DNA from: Bauldia sp. | GTDB lineage: Bacteria > Pseudomonadota > Alphaproteobacteria > Rhizobiales > Kaistiaceae | Length of the DNA: 64,000 nucleotides | NCBI GenBank assembly: GCA_028284325.1 | Contig: JANQRX010000003.1 | Location: 496,001-560,000, forward strand | Direction of reading: 5' to 3' | Shown: positions 1 through 10,189 of the stretch, one piece after another | Position numbering within the stretch: position 1 is the stretch's first letter | Layout: each line of letters begins with the position of its first letter | The notes under the pieces: generated by a model | The model's input: the letters and a program-made list of their open reading frames with translations, nothing else | What the model was told of the DNA's origin: nothing | Database searches by the model: none | Made by a program: the position numbers and the translations under genes

Positions 1-809
<809 letters not shown>

Positions 810-968
810 ACGGTGTACCCGCCGACGGTCGACACCCAGCCGCGGTTTGGTCGACTTGCTGGATGTGCGTGCTGATCGGGGTGGATCTTCGGCGCAGCGG
901 CTCGACTACTGCGTTCGCCACGTCCGCAGACGTGTTGTGGCCGATCACCGACTCCTTCGCCCCGAACA

Positions 969-1937
969 TCAGTCAACACGGTTGACCGGTTGCCCGGCGT
1001 TGAACCTCTCGATCTGATCGATGGCTTGGTTCCACAAGGTCTGCATGGCCTCGGCGCTCGCCCAGGCCACGTGAGGCGTGACGATGACGTTCGGATGGTC
1101 GTTGAGGGCCGCCACCATGGGATCGTTCGCCTGCGGCGGTTCGTCGACCAGCGTGTCGAACCCCGCCCCCGCGATCAGACCTCGGTCGAGCGCCGCCAGG
1201 AGATCGGTCTCGTTCACGAGACCGCCCCGCGCCGTGTTGATGAGCAGCGGCTTGCGCTGCATCTGTTCGAATTCCGGCATCGCGATCATGTCGCGCGTCG
1301 CCGGCGTCAGAGGACAGTGCAACGTAATGACGTCGCTCTCCGCCAGTACCCGGTCAAACGGCGTATAGAGCGGCCCGAGGCCCTCGACCCCCTTGTGGGC
1401 GGCGAACATCGTCGTCATGCCGAACGCCTTACCGATAGCAGCAACGCTCTGGCCGATAACCCCCTCACCCAGGATCCCAAGTGTCGAGCCCGCAAGGTCC
1501 TTGATGGGGTGGGTGAAGAAGCAGAACTGCCCCGACCGGGTCCACATACCCCCGGCCACATCCTGGCGGTAACCGGTCAGGCCGCGCCTCAAGGCCAGTA
1601 TCAGCGCGAAGGTGTGCTCCGGCACGGTGTACTCCGCATAGCCGCGGATATTGGCGACGGCAACGCCCGCGGCCCGACAGGCGTCCAGATCAATCACGTC
1701 GTAGCCCGTCGCCGCAACCTGGATCATCTTGAGGCCGCGCGCCGCGGCCTCGGCGACGACGGTACCTCCAAGCGGCACCTTGTTGGTAACGACAACGCTT
1801 GCACCGGCGATGCGCTCGGCGACCTGGTCCGGGCTCGTGCGCGCGTGTTCGATCCACGTGTGGTCGAAAGCCGGGCGCCGCAGATCGACCTCGGGCCCGA
1901 TCGCCTCGCGATCAAGAAAGACAATCCGGCTGCTCAT
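969..1937 (-). CDS. D-2-hydroxyacid dehydrogenase, NAD-dependent (glycerate dehydrogenase-like)
   Basis: 322 aa, normal length for the D-isomer-specific 2-hydroxyacid dehydrogenase family, which interconverts 2-oxoacids and D-2-hydroxyacids with NAD(P)H in the cytoplasm. The nucleotide-binding glycines are seen at GILGEGVIG (residues 154-162). The catalytic triad is present: Arg237 in NTARGG, Glu266 in LVDEPP and His289 in VTPHVAW. It starts four bases after the sulfatase stop on the same strand, so it is the last gene of the run tctC-tctB-tctA-sulfatase-dehydrogenase. The substrate is probably a product of what that transporter and sulfatase supply, for example hydroxypyruvate or glyoxylate, but this is inference. 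Confidence 0.9.
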   Translation of the reverse strand: MSSRIVFLDREAIGPEVDLRRPAFDHTWIEHARTSPDQVAERIAGASVVVTNKVPLGGTVVAEAAARGLKMIQVAATGYDVIDLDACRAAGVAVANIRGYAEYTVPEHTFALILALRRGLTGYRQDVAGGMWTRSGQFCFFTHPIKDLAGSTLGILGEGVIGQSVAAIGKAFGMTTMFAAHKGVEGLGPLYTPFDRVLAESDVITLHCPLTPATRDMIAMPEFEQMQRKPLLINTARGGLVNETDLLAALDRGLIAGAGFDTLVDEPPQANDPMVAALNDHPNVIVTPHVAWASAEAMQTLWNQAIDQIERFNAGQPVNRVD

Positions 1938-1941
1938 TTGT

Positions 1942-4215
1942 TCATGTCACGTGCTGGCGACCGATCTTCAGCCTGATCACGTCGATCGTGCCGGAGAATT
2001 CAAACGGCGCGACGTAATCACCGACGGGCGAATTCAGGTCCATGCCGATGTCGAGTGTTTCGCGCGAGAACATCCGCGGCACGGTCCGTTTGACGCGCTG
2101 CTCGGTTTGCTGAGACCCGTTCACGTCGAGTGTGAAGAGTCCGCCCTTGCCGAGTCCGCCGCCGTCATAGTCGAACGCCAGCGTTGCCGAGACGTTGCCT
2201 GGCGGAAGGTCGCCACCCGAAACGACCTTGGTCAGGTCGATGCCGCAGAAGTTGTAGTGAAACTCAAGGCGCCGGTCGCGGACCAGGAGCGCAAAGCCTC
2301 CGATCCGCCCGCCCAAGGCAATCAGCACGCCATCGTCATTTTCGTCGGCCTCGAACAACGCCTCGATCGTGAAGGAGCGGTTCTTGATGTCCGGAGCGCT
2401 TGTTTCGAGGATTCCGAACGTTCCGGCATGGAAAGTGTAGGCCGGGCGTTCTTTCCTGCCGAGCGCGAGCGCCTCGTTCATCCGCTCGCTGCCGCGCGCG
2501 TCCAACGGCAACACCGCGTTACGCGCGGCCTCGATCCAGAACAGGTCCTTCAGTCGATCAAGAATGTCCGGGTGCCGCTCCGCCAGGTCGTGAGCCTGTG
2601 TGAAGTCGGTGTTGAGGTCGTACAGCTCCCAAACCGATTTCGCCGGATCAAGCGGCTCCCTCTTTGGCACCCACGGTAAGACTTCGCGCGTGCCTGCCCA
2701 CCAGCCGTCTTCGTACATCGCGCGGTTCGAAAGCGCCTCGAAATACTGCCTGCGGCGGATCTCGGGTGCTTTAGCGCTTGCGAAGGTCGGGAACATCGAA
2801 ACGCCGTCCACCGGCTTCTGCGTCGCCCCGTTGACGGTTTGAGGGACCGGGATGCGCGCAGCTTCAAGGATGGTCGGATAGATGTCGACTGCGTGGCAGA
2901 ACTGCTGACGGAGGCCACCCCTGTCGCCAATCCCCCGCGGCCAGCGCGCCACCAACGGGTTGCGCACGCCCCCCAGGTGCGAGGCCACGCGCTTGACCCA
3001 TTTGAAGGGCGTGTTCATGGCCCAGGCCCAGCCGGCGGGGAAGTGGTTGTAGTGATCCGGACCGCCAAGACGGTCCATCAGTCCCAGCATGTCGTCGATC
3101 GTCTCGGGTACGCCGTTGAAGTAGCTGACGCCGTTGGCATTACCCGTCAGCCCGCCCTCGCCCGAAGCTCCGTTGTCGCCGACGACGTACATGACGAGTG
3201 TGTTGTCGCTCTTGCCCATCGCGTCGATGCCATCGATGAGTCGCCCGACTTCGTGGTCGGTCTGCGCGGTGAACCCGGCAAAGACTTCCATCATGCGCGC
3301 AAAGAGCCGCTGTTCGTCTGAGCCAAGTTCGTCCCATGCCGGGATTTCGTTTGGTCGCGGCGTTAGTTCGGCGTCCTGCGGGATCACCCCCAGCGCCTTC
3401 TGCCGCTTGAACGCCTCTTCGCGGTAGGCGTCCCATCCCTGATCGAACTGGCCTCGGAACTTCTCGATCCATTCCGCCGCGACGTGGTGCGGTGCGTGTG
3501 TCGCGCCGGGCGCGAACCAGAGGAAGAACGGCTTGTCGGGATCGGCAACGTCGAGCGCACGAAGCCAATCGAGCGAACGATCCGTCATCTCGGTGGTCAG
3601 GTGATAGTCCGTTGACTTCGGGCGATATCGGACAGGCCGGTTGTTCTCGAAGAGCGTCGGGTTCCACTGGTTCGTCGCGCCGCCAATGAAGCCGTAGAAG
3701 TACTCGAAGCCCAAACCCGACGGCCAACGGTCGAACGGCCCTTGCGGCCCGCTCTCCCAGTTGGGCGTGTTGTGCCATTTTCCGATCGCCGCGGTGCTGT
3801 ATCCGTTCTGGCGGAGAATCTCGGCGATACAAGCTGTGCTCTTCGGCCAAGCACCGTTGTAACCGGGAAAACCCGACGACATTTCCGTCACGGAGCCGTT
3901 GCCCGAGACATGGGCGTTTCGGCCGGTCAGCATGGCCGCGCGCGTGGGCGAACAAAGCGCAGTTGTGTGGAACCGGTTGTAGCGCAGCCCTTCGCTCGCC
4001 AACTTGTCCAACGCCGGTGTCGGGATGAGTCCACCAAAGGTGGAGAACTGACCAAACCCAACGTCATCGAGCAGGACCACCAACACGTTCGGAGCATGCT
4101 TTGGCGCGGCCGCCGGCTCCGGTTGACGGGAATGGGATTCGGCCACCACGCGACCGATCCGAGCGGCGTGGTCCTCGCGCTGCATTGAGATGTCGCTAGT
4201 CGGTCGGGCTGTCAC
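1942..4215 (-). CDS. Type I sulfatase (arylsulfatase family), cytoplasmic
   Basis: 757 aa. The formylglycine signature CSPTR lies at residues 88-92 (Cys88 is the residue to be oxidised), with metal ligands Asp50-Asp51 near the N-terminus and Asp347-Asn348 in GDNG. GKWH (Lys146, His148) and His240 complete the usual active site. The enzyme should hydrolyse a sulfate ester. No signal peptide is visible, so it probably acts on imported substrate. The GTG start at 4215 is favoured because GGGGGGAG lies about five bases upstream; an ATG at 4185 is the alternative. The GTG start overlaps the end of tctA by 20 bases, suggesting translational coupling. The C-terminal ~150 residues form a beta-rich extension. 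No formylglycine-generating enzyme is in the window. Confidence 0.93.
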   Translation of the reverse strand: MTARPTSDISMQREDHAARIGRVVAESHSRQPEPAAAPKHAPNVLVVLLDDVGFGQFSTFGGLIPTPALDKLASEGLRYNRFHTTALCSPTRAAMLTGRNAHVSGNGSVTEMSSGFPGYNGAWPKSTACIAEILRQNGYSTAAIGKWHNTPNWESGPQGPFDRWPSGLGFEYFYGFIGGATNQWNPTLFENNRPVRYRPKSTDYHLTTEMTDRSLDWLRALDVADPDKPFFLWFAPGATHAPHHVAAEWIEKFRGQFDQGWDAYREEAFKRQKALGVIPQDAELTPRPNEIPAWDELGSDEQRLFARMMEVFAGFTAQTDHEVGRLIDGIDAMGKSDNTLVMYVVGDNGASGEGGLTGNANGVSYFNGVPETIDDMLGLMDRLGGPDHYNHFPAGWAWAMNTPFKWVKRVASHLGGVRNPLVARWPRGIGDRGGLRQQFCHAVDIYPTILEAARIPVPQTVNGATQKPVDGVSMFPTFASAKAPEIRRRQYFEALSNRAMYEDGWWAGTREVLPWVPKREPLDPAKSVWELYDLNTDFTQAHDLAERHPDILDRLKDLFWIEAARNAVLPLDARGSERMNEALALGRKERPAYTFHAGTFGILETSAPDIKNRSFTIEALFEADENDDGVLIALGGRIGGFALLVRDRRLEFHYNFCGIDLTKVVSGGDLPPGNVSATLAFDYDGGGLGKGGLFTLDVNGSQQTEQRVKRTVPRMFSRETLDIGMDLNSPVGDYVAPFEFSGTIDVIRLKIGRQHVT

Positions 4216-5716
4216 TGCTGCTCCCCCCGCGACCGTCCTTGGCCCAGGAGCGGATGGCTTTCAGGATGGGCCAGACAAACAGCATTGCAGACGCCGCGAG
4301 CAACGCCAAGCTCAAGGGCTCCGACACGAACTGCCAGACGTTGCCGCTCGTCCCCATCAGACCCGACCGCAACGACTTCTCGGCGATCGGAGCCAGCACG
4401 AAACCGACCACCAGCGGCGCCATGGGGAACCGTGCCCTCTCAAAGACAAGGCCGAACACGCCAAAGCCCAACATCAGCCAAACGTCGAAGATCCGGTTCG
4501 TCGTGGCGAAGACGCCGATCACACAGAAGATCAGGATGACGGGCAGGATGCCTTGTTTGGGCAGCGAGATGAGGCGGCTGATCGGACCGGTGGCGTAAAT
4601 CATCGTGATCAGCATCAGCACGCTCGACACCAGCAGTGTTGTCACGAGCGTCCAGGCCACGGGCGCGTTGGTCACAAAGAGCATCGGACCAGGTGCGATG
4701 TCGTGCATCATCAGCGCCCCGATCAAAAGGACGTCGACGACGCTGCCCGGAATGCCGAGGGTTATCAGCGGGATCAACGCACCGCCTACCGACGCGTTGT
4801 TGGCGCTCTCCGAAGCGACGATGCCCTCTTCCGAACCCTTACCGAAGTCCTCGGGTTTTCGGGAGAAGGCCCTGGCGGAGGTGTAGGCGACGACCGACGC
4901 AACGTTGCCCCCTACCCCCGGCAGAATACCGACGATGGTGCCGAGGATCGACGACCTCGTCAGGTTCGGCCAGAACCGGCGCAGATCCCCCGTCGAGACG
5001 AGAAACTTCCGCGACGGGCGGTGTTGCGTCTCGGGGGTCTTTCCGCCGAGATCGAGGATGTCGCCCAGGATCGGAGCGACCGCAAAGATCCCGATCAGGA
5101 CCGGGAGGATGTGAAAACCGCCGTTGAGCTGCCACATGCCCAATGTCAGGCGCGACACCCCGGTCGTCGGGTCCACCCCCGGCAGAGCCAGGAGGATGCC
5201 GACGCAGCCCATCAGCAACCCCTTCAACATCGATCCGCTGCTGACCGATGAGATCAGGGCCATCGCCAGTACCACCAACGCGAACAACTCCGAGGTCCCG
5301 ACCTTGATCGCCAGCTCTGACAGCGGTTTCGCCAGGAGCGCCAGAGCCAGCCAACCGACGATCGAGCCGATGAAGGACGCGGCAATGCCGAGGCTCAGCG
5401 CCCGCTGGGCCTGTCCCTTCTTCGCCAAAGGAAAGGCGTCGAGGGTGGTCATGACGTTGGACACGGTGCCCGGCGTGCGCAGCAACGTCGCCGAAATCAG
5501 GCCGCCGGTGATGGAGCCGGTGTAGATCGCCACCAACAAAACGACCGCGGCGACAGGCTGCATATAGAAGGTGAGCGGCAAACAAAGCGAGATGAGCATG
5601 GTGCCGCTCAATCCCGGGATGGAGCCGACGAACACACCTGCAACAGTTCCGATAACTGCGAGGCTGAACAGGTAGGGCGAAAAGAGCCCGATCAGCGATG
5701 CGAGAAAGCCGTCCAC
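4196..5716 (-). CDS. tctA: Tripartite tricarboxylate transporter large membrane subunit TctA
   Basis: About 506 aa of very hydrophobic sequence with the TctA hallmark GSIPGLSGTM near the N-terminus and a second PGVGG repeat in the middle, both typical of this ~12-helix permease. The frame stays open upstream to 5944, but that part is an out-of-frame read of tctB. The GTG at 5716, 14 bases after the tctB stop, gives the usual family length and places the first helix correctly. TctA works with TctB and the periplasmic TctC to take up di- or tricarboxylates or other organic acids. The downstream sulfatase overlaps its 3' end. Confidence 0.9.
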   Translation of the reverse strand: MDGFLASLIGLFSPYLFSLAVIGTVAGVFVGSIPGLSGTMLISLCLPLTFYMQPVAAVVLLVAIYTGSITGGLISATLLRTPGTVSNVMTTLDAFPLAKKGQAQRALSLGIAASFIGSIVGWLALALLAKPLSELAIKVGTSELFALVVLAMALISSVSSGSMLKGLLMGCVGILLALPGVDPTTGVSRLTLGMWQLNGGFHILPVLIGIFAVAPILGDILDLGGKTPETQHRPSRKFLVSTGDLRRFWPNLTRSSILGTIVGILPGVGGNVASVVAYTSARAFSRKPEDFGKGSEEGIVASESANNASVGGALIPLITLGIPGSVVDVLLIGALMMHDIAPGPMLFVTNAPVAWTLVTTLLVSSVLMLITMIYATGPISRLISLPKQGILPVILIFCVIGVFATTNRIFDVWLMLGFGVFGLVFERARFPMAPLVVGFVLAPIAEKSLRSGLMGTSGNVWQFVSEPLSLALLAASAMLFVWPILKAIRSWAKDGRGGSSSDSPTD

Positions 5717-5730
5717 AAGCGCAACGCCAA

Positions 5731-6201
5731 CTAGATGTCCACGTAGAAGACTGTCGAGGAAGCAAGCTTGATGGCGAAGCCCAGCGCCAGTCCGATCCCG
5801 GCATAGACCGGGATCAAGCGCACATTTCTGAACAGGAGGGTCATGGACAAAGCCGTGAACAGGCCGGTGCTGAGCCAAAACGGCATGAGTTTGACGGAGA
5901 CGATCCAGACATAAAGTGCCGTGATCAGGAGCGTCGCAACGCAATCCAGGAGCCGCGTTTGCCGGAAGAGACTGACGGCCTCCGTGCTCCTCGGCTCGAT
6001 AAAGCGAACGGCCAGGTTCAGGACGCCGAGACCGGCCAAACAGATGCCGATGGTCCTCGGCGCAAAACCGGCGCCAAGCGGTTCAAACGCGTTATCGGGA
6101 ATCGGGCGCGCCACAATCCACGTGGCGACGCCCAGGACAACGAGAACCGATGTCAGAAGGATATCGAGGAGGAAGGCGTCCCTTGCCGTCTGGTCGGACA
6201 T
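5731..6201 (-). CDS. tctB: Tripartite tricarboxylate transporter small membrane subunit TctB
   Basis: 156 aa with four hydrophobic segments, as expected for the DUF1468/TctB small subunit. It lies between tctC and tctA on the same strand with gaps of 24 and 14 bases, the canonical C-B-A order. Low sequence conservation is normal for this family, so the call rests on size, topology and position. Confidence 0.88.
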   Translation of the reverse strand: MSDQTARDAFLLDILLTSVLVVLGVATWIVARPIPDNAFEPLGAGFAPRTIGICLAGLGVLNLAVRFIEPRSTEAVSLFRQTRLLDCVATLLITALYVWIVSVKLMPFWLSTGLFTALSMTLLFRNVRLIPVYAGIGLALGFAIKLASSTVFYVDI

Positions 6202-6225
6202 GGTACGCCCCTACCCCGTTACGCC

Positions 6226-7203
6226 TCACCTGTTCAAGGCGGTCTTTGCCTTGTTGGCGATTGGTACGATCCTCTCCCAGGAGGCCTCAAGATCCGCCGT
6301 CAGATCGGCGCCTCTCAGGTAGTCGTCGGTCAGCCCTTTTGCTTCGAGCCAGGCCTGCATGTCACCCGTCTGGATGGCGGCCTCCAGTGCCGCGGCCATC
6401 CCGTCAACCGCTTCCTGGGGAGTCCCGATCGGGGCGAACCACCAGTAATCGTATGTGATGCCTGCTTCGATTCCCAATTCGCGGAAGGTCGGGACATCCG
6501 GCAGCGCGCCCAAACGATCCGGACCCGAGTAGCCGAGAACGCGGATATCAGGGTCCTGGAACGTCAGGATGTCCTGCGACGTCATGATACCGGCCTGCAG
6601 CTCGCCGCCCTTGAGCATCGGATACTGTTTGCCGCCGCCGCCGGCCTGAACCAGCTTGAAGTCCGAACCGGGCCAGGCGTCCATGAGATCGATGTAGGTA
6701 AGGTGGTTGATCGCGCCCAGATTCACGCCGAACTTGATGTCGTGTCCGTCCTGAGCGGTCGCTTCCATCAGTTCGGGAAGCGTCGTGTAGGGCTGATCCG
6801 CGTGTGTGACGATGGTCAGACCGAAGTTCGACGTCTTTGCGACCGGATCGTAGTTGCGCCAGGACACGCCCGAGTCCGGATTGACGACTTCGGCGGACAT
6901 GAGCGCGGCATGCAGGAACAGAAATGTGTAGCCGTCGGGATCGGCGTTCTTGGCCTCGGTTGCGCCAACCGAGAAGTGGCCTTGCACGTTCACGACGTTC
7001 ACCGGCTCCGCCAGGATGCCGTTTTCCGCCAACACGGCGGAGAACTTCCGCGTGAGCTGATCCGGGGAGCCACCCGGGCTGTATGGCACGATCACTTTGA
7101 TGGGGCGCTCCGGCCAGTCGGCCACCGCGATGGATGTTGACCCTGCCAATACGGCGCCCGACAGCACCGCTGCCCCAAGCGTCAACTTCACCAGATTCAG
7201 CAT
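6226..7203 (-). CDS. tctC: Tripartite tricarboxylate transporter periplasmic binding protein TctC (Bug family)
   Basis: 325 aa. A Sec signal peptide (first ~28 residues, ending near SIAVA) precedes WPERPIKVIVPYSPGGSPDQ, the Bug-family opening that forms the first ligand-binding loop. As first gene of the minus-strand run it captures the substrate for TctAB. Its promoter must lie in the 7204-7542 gap, back to back with the transketolase genes, so the importer and the transketolase/SDR unit are probably co-regulated. The ligand is unknown; the neighbouring sulfatase makes a sulfated organic acid possible. Confidence 0.93.
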   Translation of the reverse strand: MLNLVKLTLGAAVLSGAVLAGSTSIAVADWPERPIKVIVPYSPGGSPDQLTRKFSAVLAENGILAEPVNVVNVQGHFSVGATEAKNADPDGYTFLFLHAALMSAEVVNPDSGVSWRNYDPVAKTSNFGLTIVTHADQPYTTLPELMEATAQDGHDIKFGVNLGAINHLTYIDLMDAWPGSDFKLVQAGGGGKQYPMLKGGELQAGIMTSQDILTFQDPDIRVLGYSGPDRLGALPDVPTFRELGIEAGITYDYWWFAPIGTPQEAVDGMAAALEAAIQTGDMQAWLEAKGLTDDYLRGADLTADLEASWERIVPIANKAKTALNR

Positions 7204-7542
7204 TTACTTTCCTCCCACTTGTCCCGCGCACCCGTCGATCGACGGTCCGCAACTCCGACGTTCCGCCAATCTTCACTCAAGGGGTGAAGGGGAAAAAGTG
7301 AGAAAATTTAAAACGTCTGTTAGGTCAGCTAAACATTCGACCGAATTGAGCTGACGGCCGAAGGTCTCAGCTTGAGGCACCGGGCAGCACCGCACCGTTT
7401 GGCCACGACGACGGCGGAGCCCGAAGGTCCGCACGTGTCGGTTTGAAGAAAATCTAAACAGGTCTTGCGAATTTCATGCATGACAGCTTGCTCGTGATGG
7501 CTGACTCTTGGCCGGCATGCCGTTCGAGAAAGCTTGTCGATC
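7204..7542. promoter_or_regulatory. Divergent intergenic region tctC / transketolase with an inverted repeat
   Basis: 339 bases with no convincing gene. It must hold the promoters for both divergent units. A perfect inverted repeat GTCAGCT (7324-7330) / AGCTGAC (7349-7355), with 18 bases between arms, lies in a locally AT-rich part. It could be an operator, perhaps for the LysR regulator at 10179-11168, but nothing proves the pairing. Confidence 0.45.
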
Positions 7543-8388
7543 ATGACGACGTCGCCTGCGCTGGCGAACATGTCCCTACAGATGCGGGCCTGGAACATCC
7601 GGCGCAAAGCCCTGCTGATGGGCCAGGTGCAAGGCCAGGGTTATATCGGCCAGGCGCTGGGCGTCGCCGACGTGCTGGCCGTTTCCTACTTCCACGCCCT
7701 GAACCTCAGACCTGACAACCCGGAGTGGGAGGGTCGCGATCGGTTTCTGCTTTCCATCGGTCACTACGCGATCGCACTTTACGCAGCCCTGATGGAAGCC
7801 GGCGTCCTCCCCGAGGAGGAGATCGCCACCTACGGAACCGACGACTCACGCCTGCCGATGTCGGGCATGGCGAGCTACACGCCCGGCATGGAAATGTCGG
7901 GTGGCTCACTCGGCCAGGGACTGGGCATTGCCGTCGGCATGGCGTTGGCGATGAAAAGGAAGGAGAACACGGCCTGCGTCTACAACCTCATGTCGGACGG
8001 CGAACTGGGTGAAGGCTCCACCTGGGAGGCCGCAATGTCGGCGACCCAGTGGCGCCTCGACAACCTGATCTGCATCGTCGATTTCAACAATCAGCAGGCC
8101 GACGGACCTTCCCGGGCGGCGCTCGCCGTTGGCGCGGAAACACCGAAATGGGAAGCCTTCGGCTGGCACGCGCAGGAGGTCAACGGCAACGACATCGACG
8201 CGCTGGTCGCGGCCTTCGACGTGGCCCGGCGGCTTACCCAGCCGAAGCCGCGGATCATCATCTGCAACACGCGCATGTGCAAGGGCGTCGACTTCCTGGA
8301 GGCGCGCGAGATTACGCATTTCGTCCGGGTCGAGACGGACGAATGGGACAAGGCATTGGCCAAACTCGACGACGAGAGGCCGGCATGA
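7543..8388 (+). CDS. Transketolase, N-terminal (thiamine diphosphate-binding) subunit
   Basis: 281 aa corresponding to the N-terminal domain of transketolase. The thiamine diphosphate/Mg motif is seen as SDGELGEG (about residues 152-159) followed by the DFNN segment about 25 residues on, and GGSLGQGLG lines the cofactor site. Split transketolases are common in proteobacterial sugar-acid and branched-sugar catabolic clusters and transfer two-carbon ketol units. ATG at 7543 is preferred to the in-frame TTG at 7534. The gene overlaps the C-terminal subunit by four bases (ATGA), so the two chains are translationally coupled. The donor substrate cannot be read from sequence. Confidence 0.92.
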   Translation: MTTSPALANMSLQMRAWNIRRKALLMGQVQGQGYIGQALGVADVLAVSYFHALNLRPDNPEWEGRDRFLLSIGHYAIALYAALMEAGVLPEEEIATYGTDDSRLPMSGMASYTPGMEMSGGSLGQGLGIAVGMALAMKRKENTACVYNLMSDGELGEGSTWEAAMSATQWRLDNLICIVDFNNQQADGPSRAALAVGAETPKWEAFGWHAQEVNGNDIDALVAAFDVARRLTQPKPRIIICNTRMCKGVDFLEAREITHFVRVETDEWDKALAKLDDERPA

Positions 8389-9413
8389 CCCGGGCCAGCG
8401 CCGCGCGAAAGTACGAGCCGCGCACCGCGCCGACGTCACGTGCTGCCACTTCGGCGATGATCGCGTCGTTGGCGGCCGAAGGATACGACGCCGTTTCCGC
8501 ACCCTTCGGCCACGCGCTCGTTGAGCTCGCCATGGCGAACCAAGACGTCGTGGGCATGACCGCCGACCTTGCGAAGTATACGGACATGCACATCTTCGCC
8601 CGAGCAATGCCCGATCGGTTTTACCAGATGGGTATGGCCGAGCAGCTGCTCTTCGCCGCCGCGGCGGGTATGGCGAAGGAGGGGTTGATACCCTTTGCCA
8701 CGACCTATGCGGTGTTCGCCACGCGCCGCGCCTATGATTTCATCTTCCAGGCGATTGCCGAGGAGCATCTCGGCGTGAAGATCGCATGCGCGCTGCCCGG
8801 CCTGACCTCCGGGTACGGCCCCAGCCATCAGGCGTTCGAGGATCTCGCGATGCTGCGCGGCCTGCCGGACATCGTGCTGATCGACCCGTGCGACGCGACC
8901 GACATCAAAGGCATGGTGCCGGCCATGGCGGCTCATCACGGACCGGTCTACGCGCGGCTTCTGCGCGGGAAGGTGCCGAACGTTCTAACCCGGCACAAGC
9001 CCGACTACCGGTTTGAGCTTGGCCGCGCCCAGATGATCCGTGAAGGCAACGACGTGCTCGTGATCTCGACGGGCATCATGACCATGCGCGCGCTCGATGC
9101 CGCGGACGTTCTGGCGCGCGACAGGATCAGCGTGGCAGTCCTGCACGTGCCCACCATCAAACCGCTTGATGTGGATGTCATCCGCTCGGAGGCTGCCAGG
9201 GGCCGCCTGTGCGTGGTGGCGGAGAACCATTCGGTGAATGGCGGGCTCGGCGAAGCGGTGGCCAAGGAGCTGATGCTGGCCGGCGTTCACACGCCGTTCC
9301 GGATGATCGGCTTACCGGATGAGTTTCTTGAGGCCGGCGCGTTGCCGACCTTGCACGATATGTACGGCATCTCGACGAAGGGCGTAGCCGAACAGATCAG
9401 GGGCTGGCTTTAA
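8385..9413 (+). CDS. Transketolase, C-terminal (pyrimidine-binding) subunit
   Basis: 342 aa covering the transketolase pyrimidine-binding and C-terminal domains. The conserved Glu that activates thiamine diphosphate sits in GMAEQLLF, followed by the FATTYAVFATRRAYDFI segment and a transketolase C domain with VVAENHSVNGGLG. It begins in the ATGA overlap with the N-terminal subunit and is followed after 20 bases by the SDR gene, so the three form one unit. Confidence 0.92.
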   Translation: MTRASAARKYEPRTAPTSRAATSAMIASLAAEGYDAVSAPFGHALVELAMANQDVVGMTADLAKYTDMHIFARAMPDRFYQMGMAEQLLFAAAAGMAKEGLIPFATTYAVFATRRAYDFIFQAIAEEHLGVKIACALPGLTSGYGPSHQAFEDLAMLRGLPDIVLIDPCDATDIKGMVPAMAAHHGPVYARLLRGKVPNVLTRHKPDYRFELGRAQMIREGNDVLVISTGIMTMRALDAADVLARDRISVAVLHVPTIKPLDVDVIRSEAARGRLCVVAENHSVNGGLGEAVAKELMLAGVHTPFRMIGLPDEFLEAGALPTLHDMYGISTKGVAEQIRGWL

Positions 9414-9433
9414 GCCTGGCCTGAGGAGACGTC

Positions 9434-10189
9434 ATGGGGCTGCTTGAAGGAAAGATCGCCATCATCACGGGCGCTGCCAGCAAGCGGGGCTTGGGCAAAG
9501 CAACGGCTATGATGTTTGCCGAGCACGGTGCGACGGTGGCTATCACCGATCTGGATGCGGCTGAAGCCCGTTGTGCAGCGGCGGACCTGCCGGGAGATGC
9601 TCACCTCGGCATCGGTGGCAACGTTGTCGACGAGGCCGAATGCAAGAGAGTCGCCGCCCACGTCAAGGCGGCCTATGGACGTATCGACATTCTGGTGAAC
9701 AACGCCGGAATCACCCAGCCCCTGAAGATCATGGAGATCACCCCGGGGAACTACGACGCCGTTACCGACGTTTCGTTGCGGGGTACGCTGTACATGTCGC
9801 AATCCGTTATCCCCACCATGCGCGAGCAGCGTTCCGGTTCGATCATCAATCTCAGTTCCGTCTCGGCGCAGCGCGGCGGCGGTGTCTTCGGTGGCCCCCA
9901 CTATTCGGCTGCCAAAGCCGGCGTGCTGGGGCTGACGAAGGCAATGGCGCGTGAATTGGCTCCGGATAACGTCCGGTCAAATGCGATTTGTCCCGGCTTC
10001 ATCGAGACCGACATCACCGCAGGCAAGTTGACGGATGACATGCGCAGCCGAGTGCTTTCCGATATCCCTATGGGCCGGACCGGCACCGCCCGCGACGTTG
10101 CCGGCTGCGCATTGTTCCTCGCTTCGGATCTTTCCGCCTATTGCACGGGTACCGAGGTCGATGTGAACGGCGGCTCACTCATTCACTAG
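9434..10189 (+). CDS. Short-chain dehydrogenase/reductase (FabG-like)
   Basis: 251 aa classical SDR. The cofactor motif reads TGAASKRGLG (residues 12-21, a slightly expanded TGxxxGxG), followed by NNAG (89-92), Ser144 and the catalytic Tyr157-xxx-Lys161. GAGGAGA lies upstream of the ATG. It is the third gene of the transketolase unit and probably oxidises a hydroxyl of the sugar or sugar acid handled there. Its 3' end overlaps the convergent LysR gene by 11 bases. Confidence 0.9.
   Translation: MGLLEGKIAIITGAASKRGLGKATAMMFAEHGATVAITDLDAAEARCAAADLPGDAHLGIGGNVVDEAECKRVAAHVKAAYGRIDILVNNAGITQPLKIMEITPGNYDAVTDVSLRGTLYMSQSVIPTMREQRSGSIINLSSVSAQRGGGVFGGPHYSAAKAGVLGLTKAMARELAPDNVRSNAICPGFIETDITAGKLTDDMRSRVLSDIPMGRTGTARDVAGCALFLASDLSAYCTGTEVDVNGGSLIH

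Noticed and set aside
5717-5944. N-terminal extension of tctA reading upstream to 5944
   Set aside because: This part overlaps tctB in another frame and has no membrane helix; the GTG at 5716 gives the family length.
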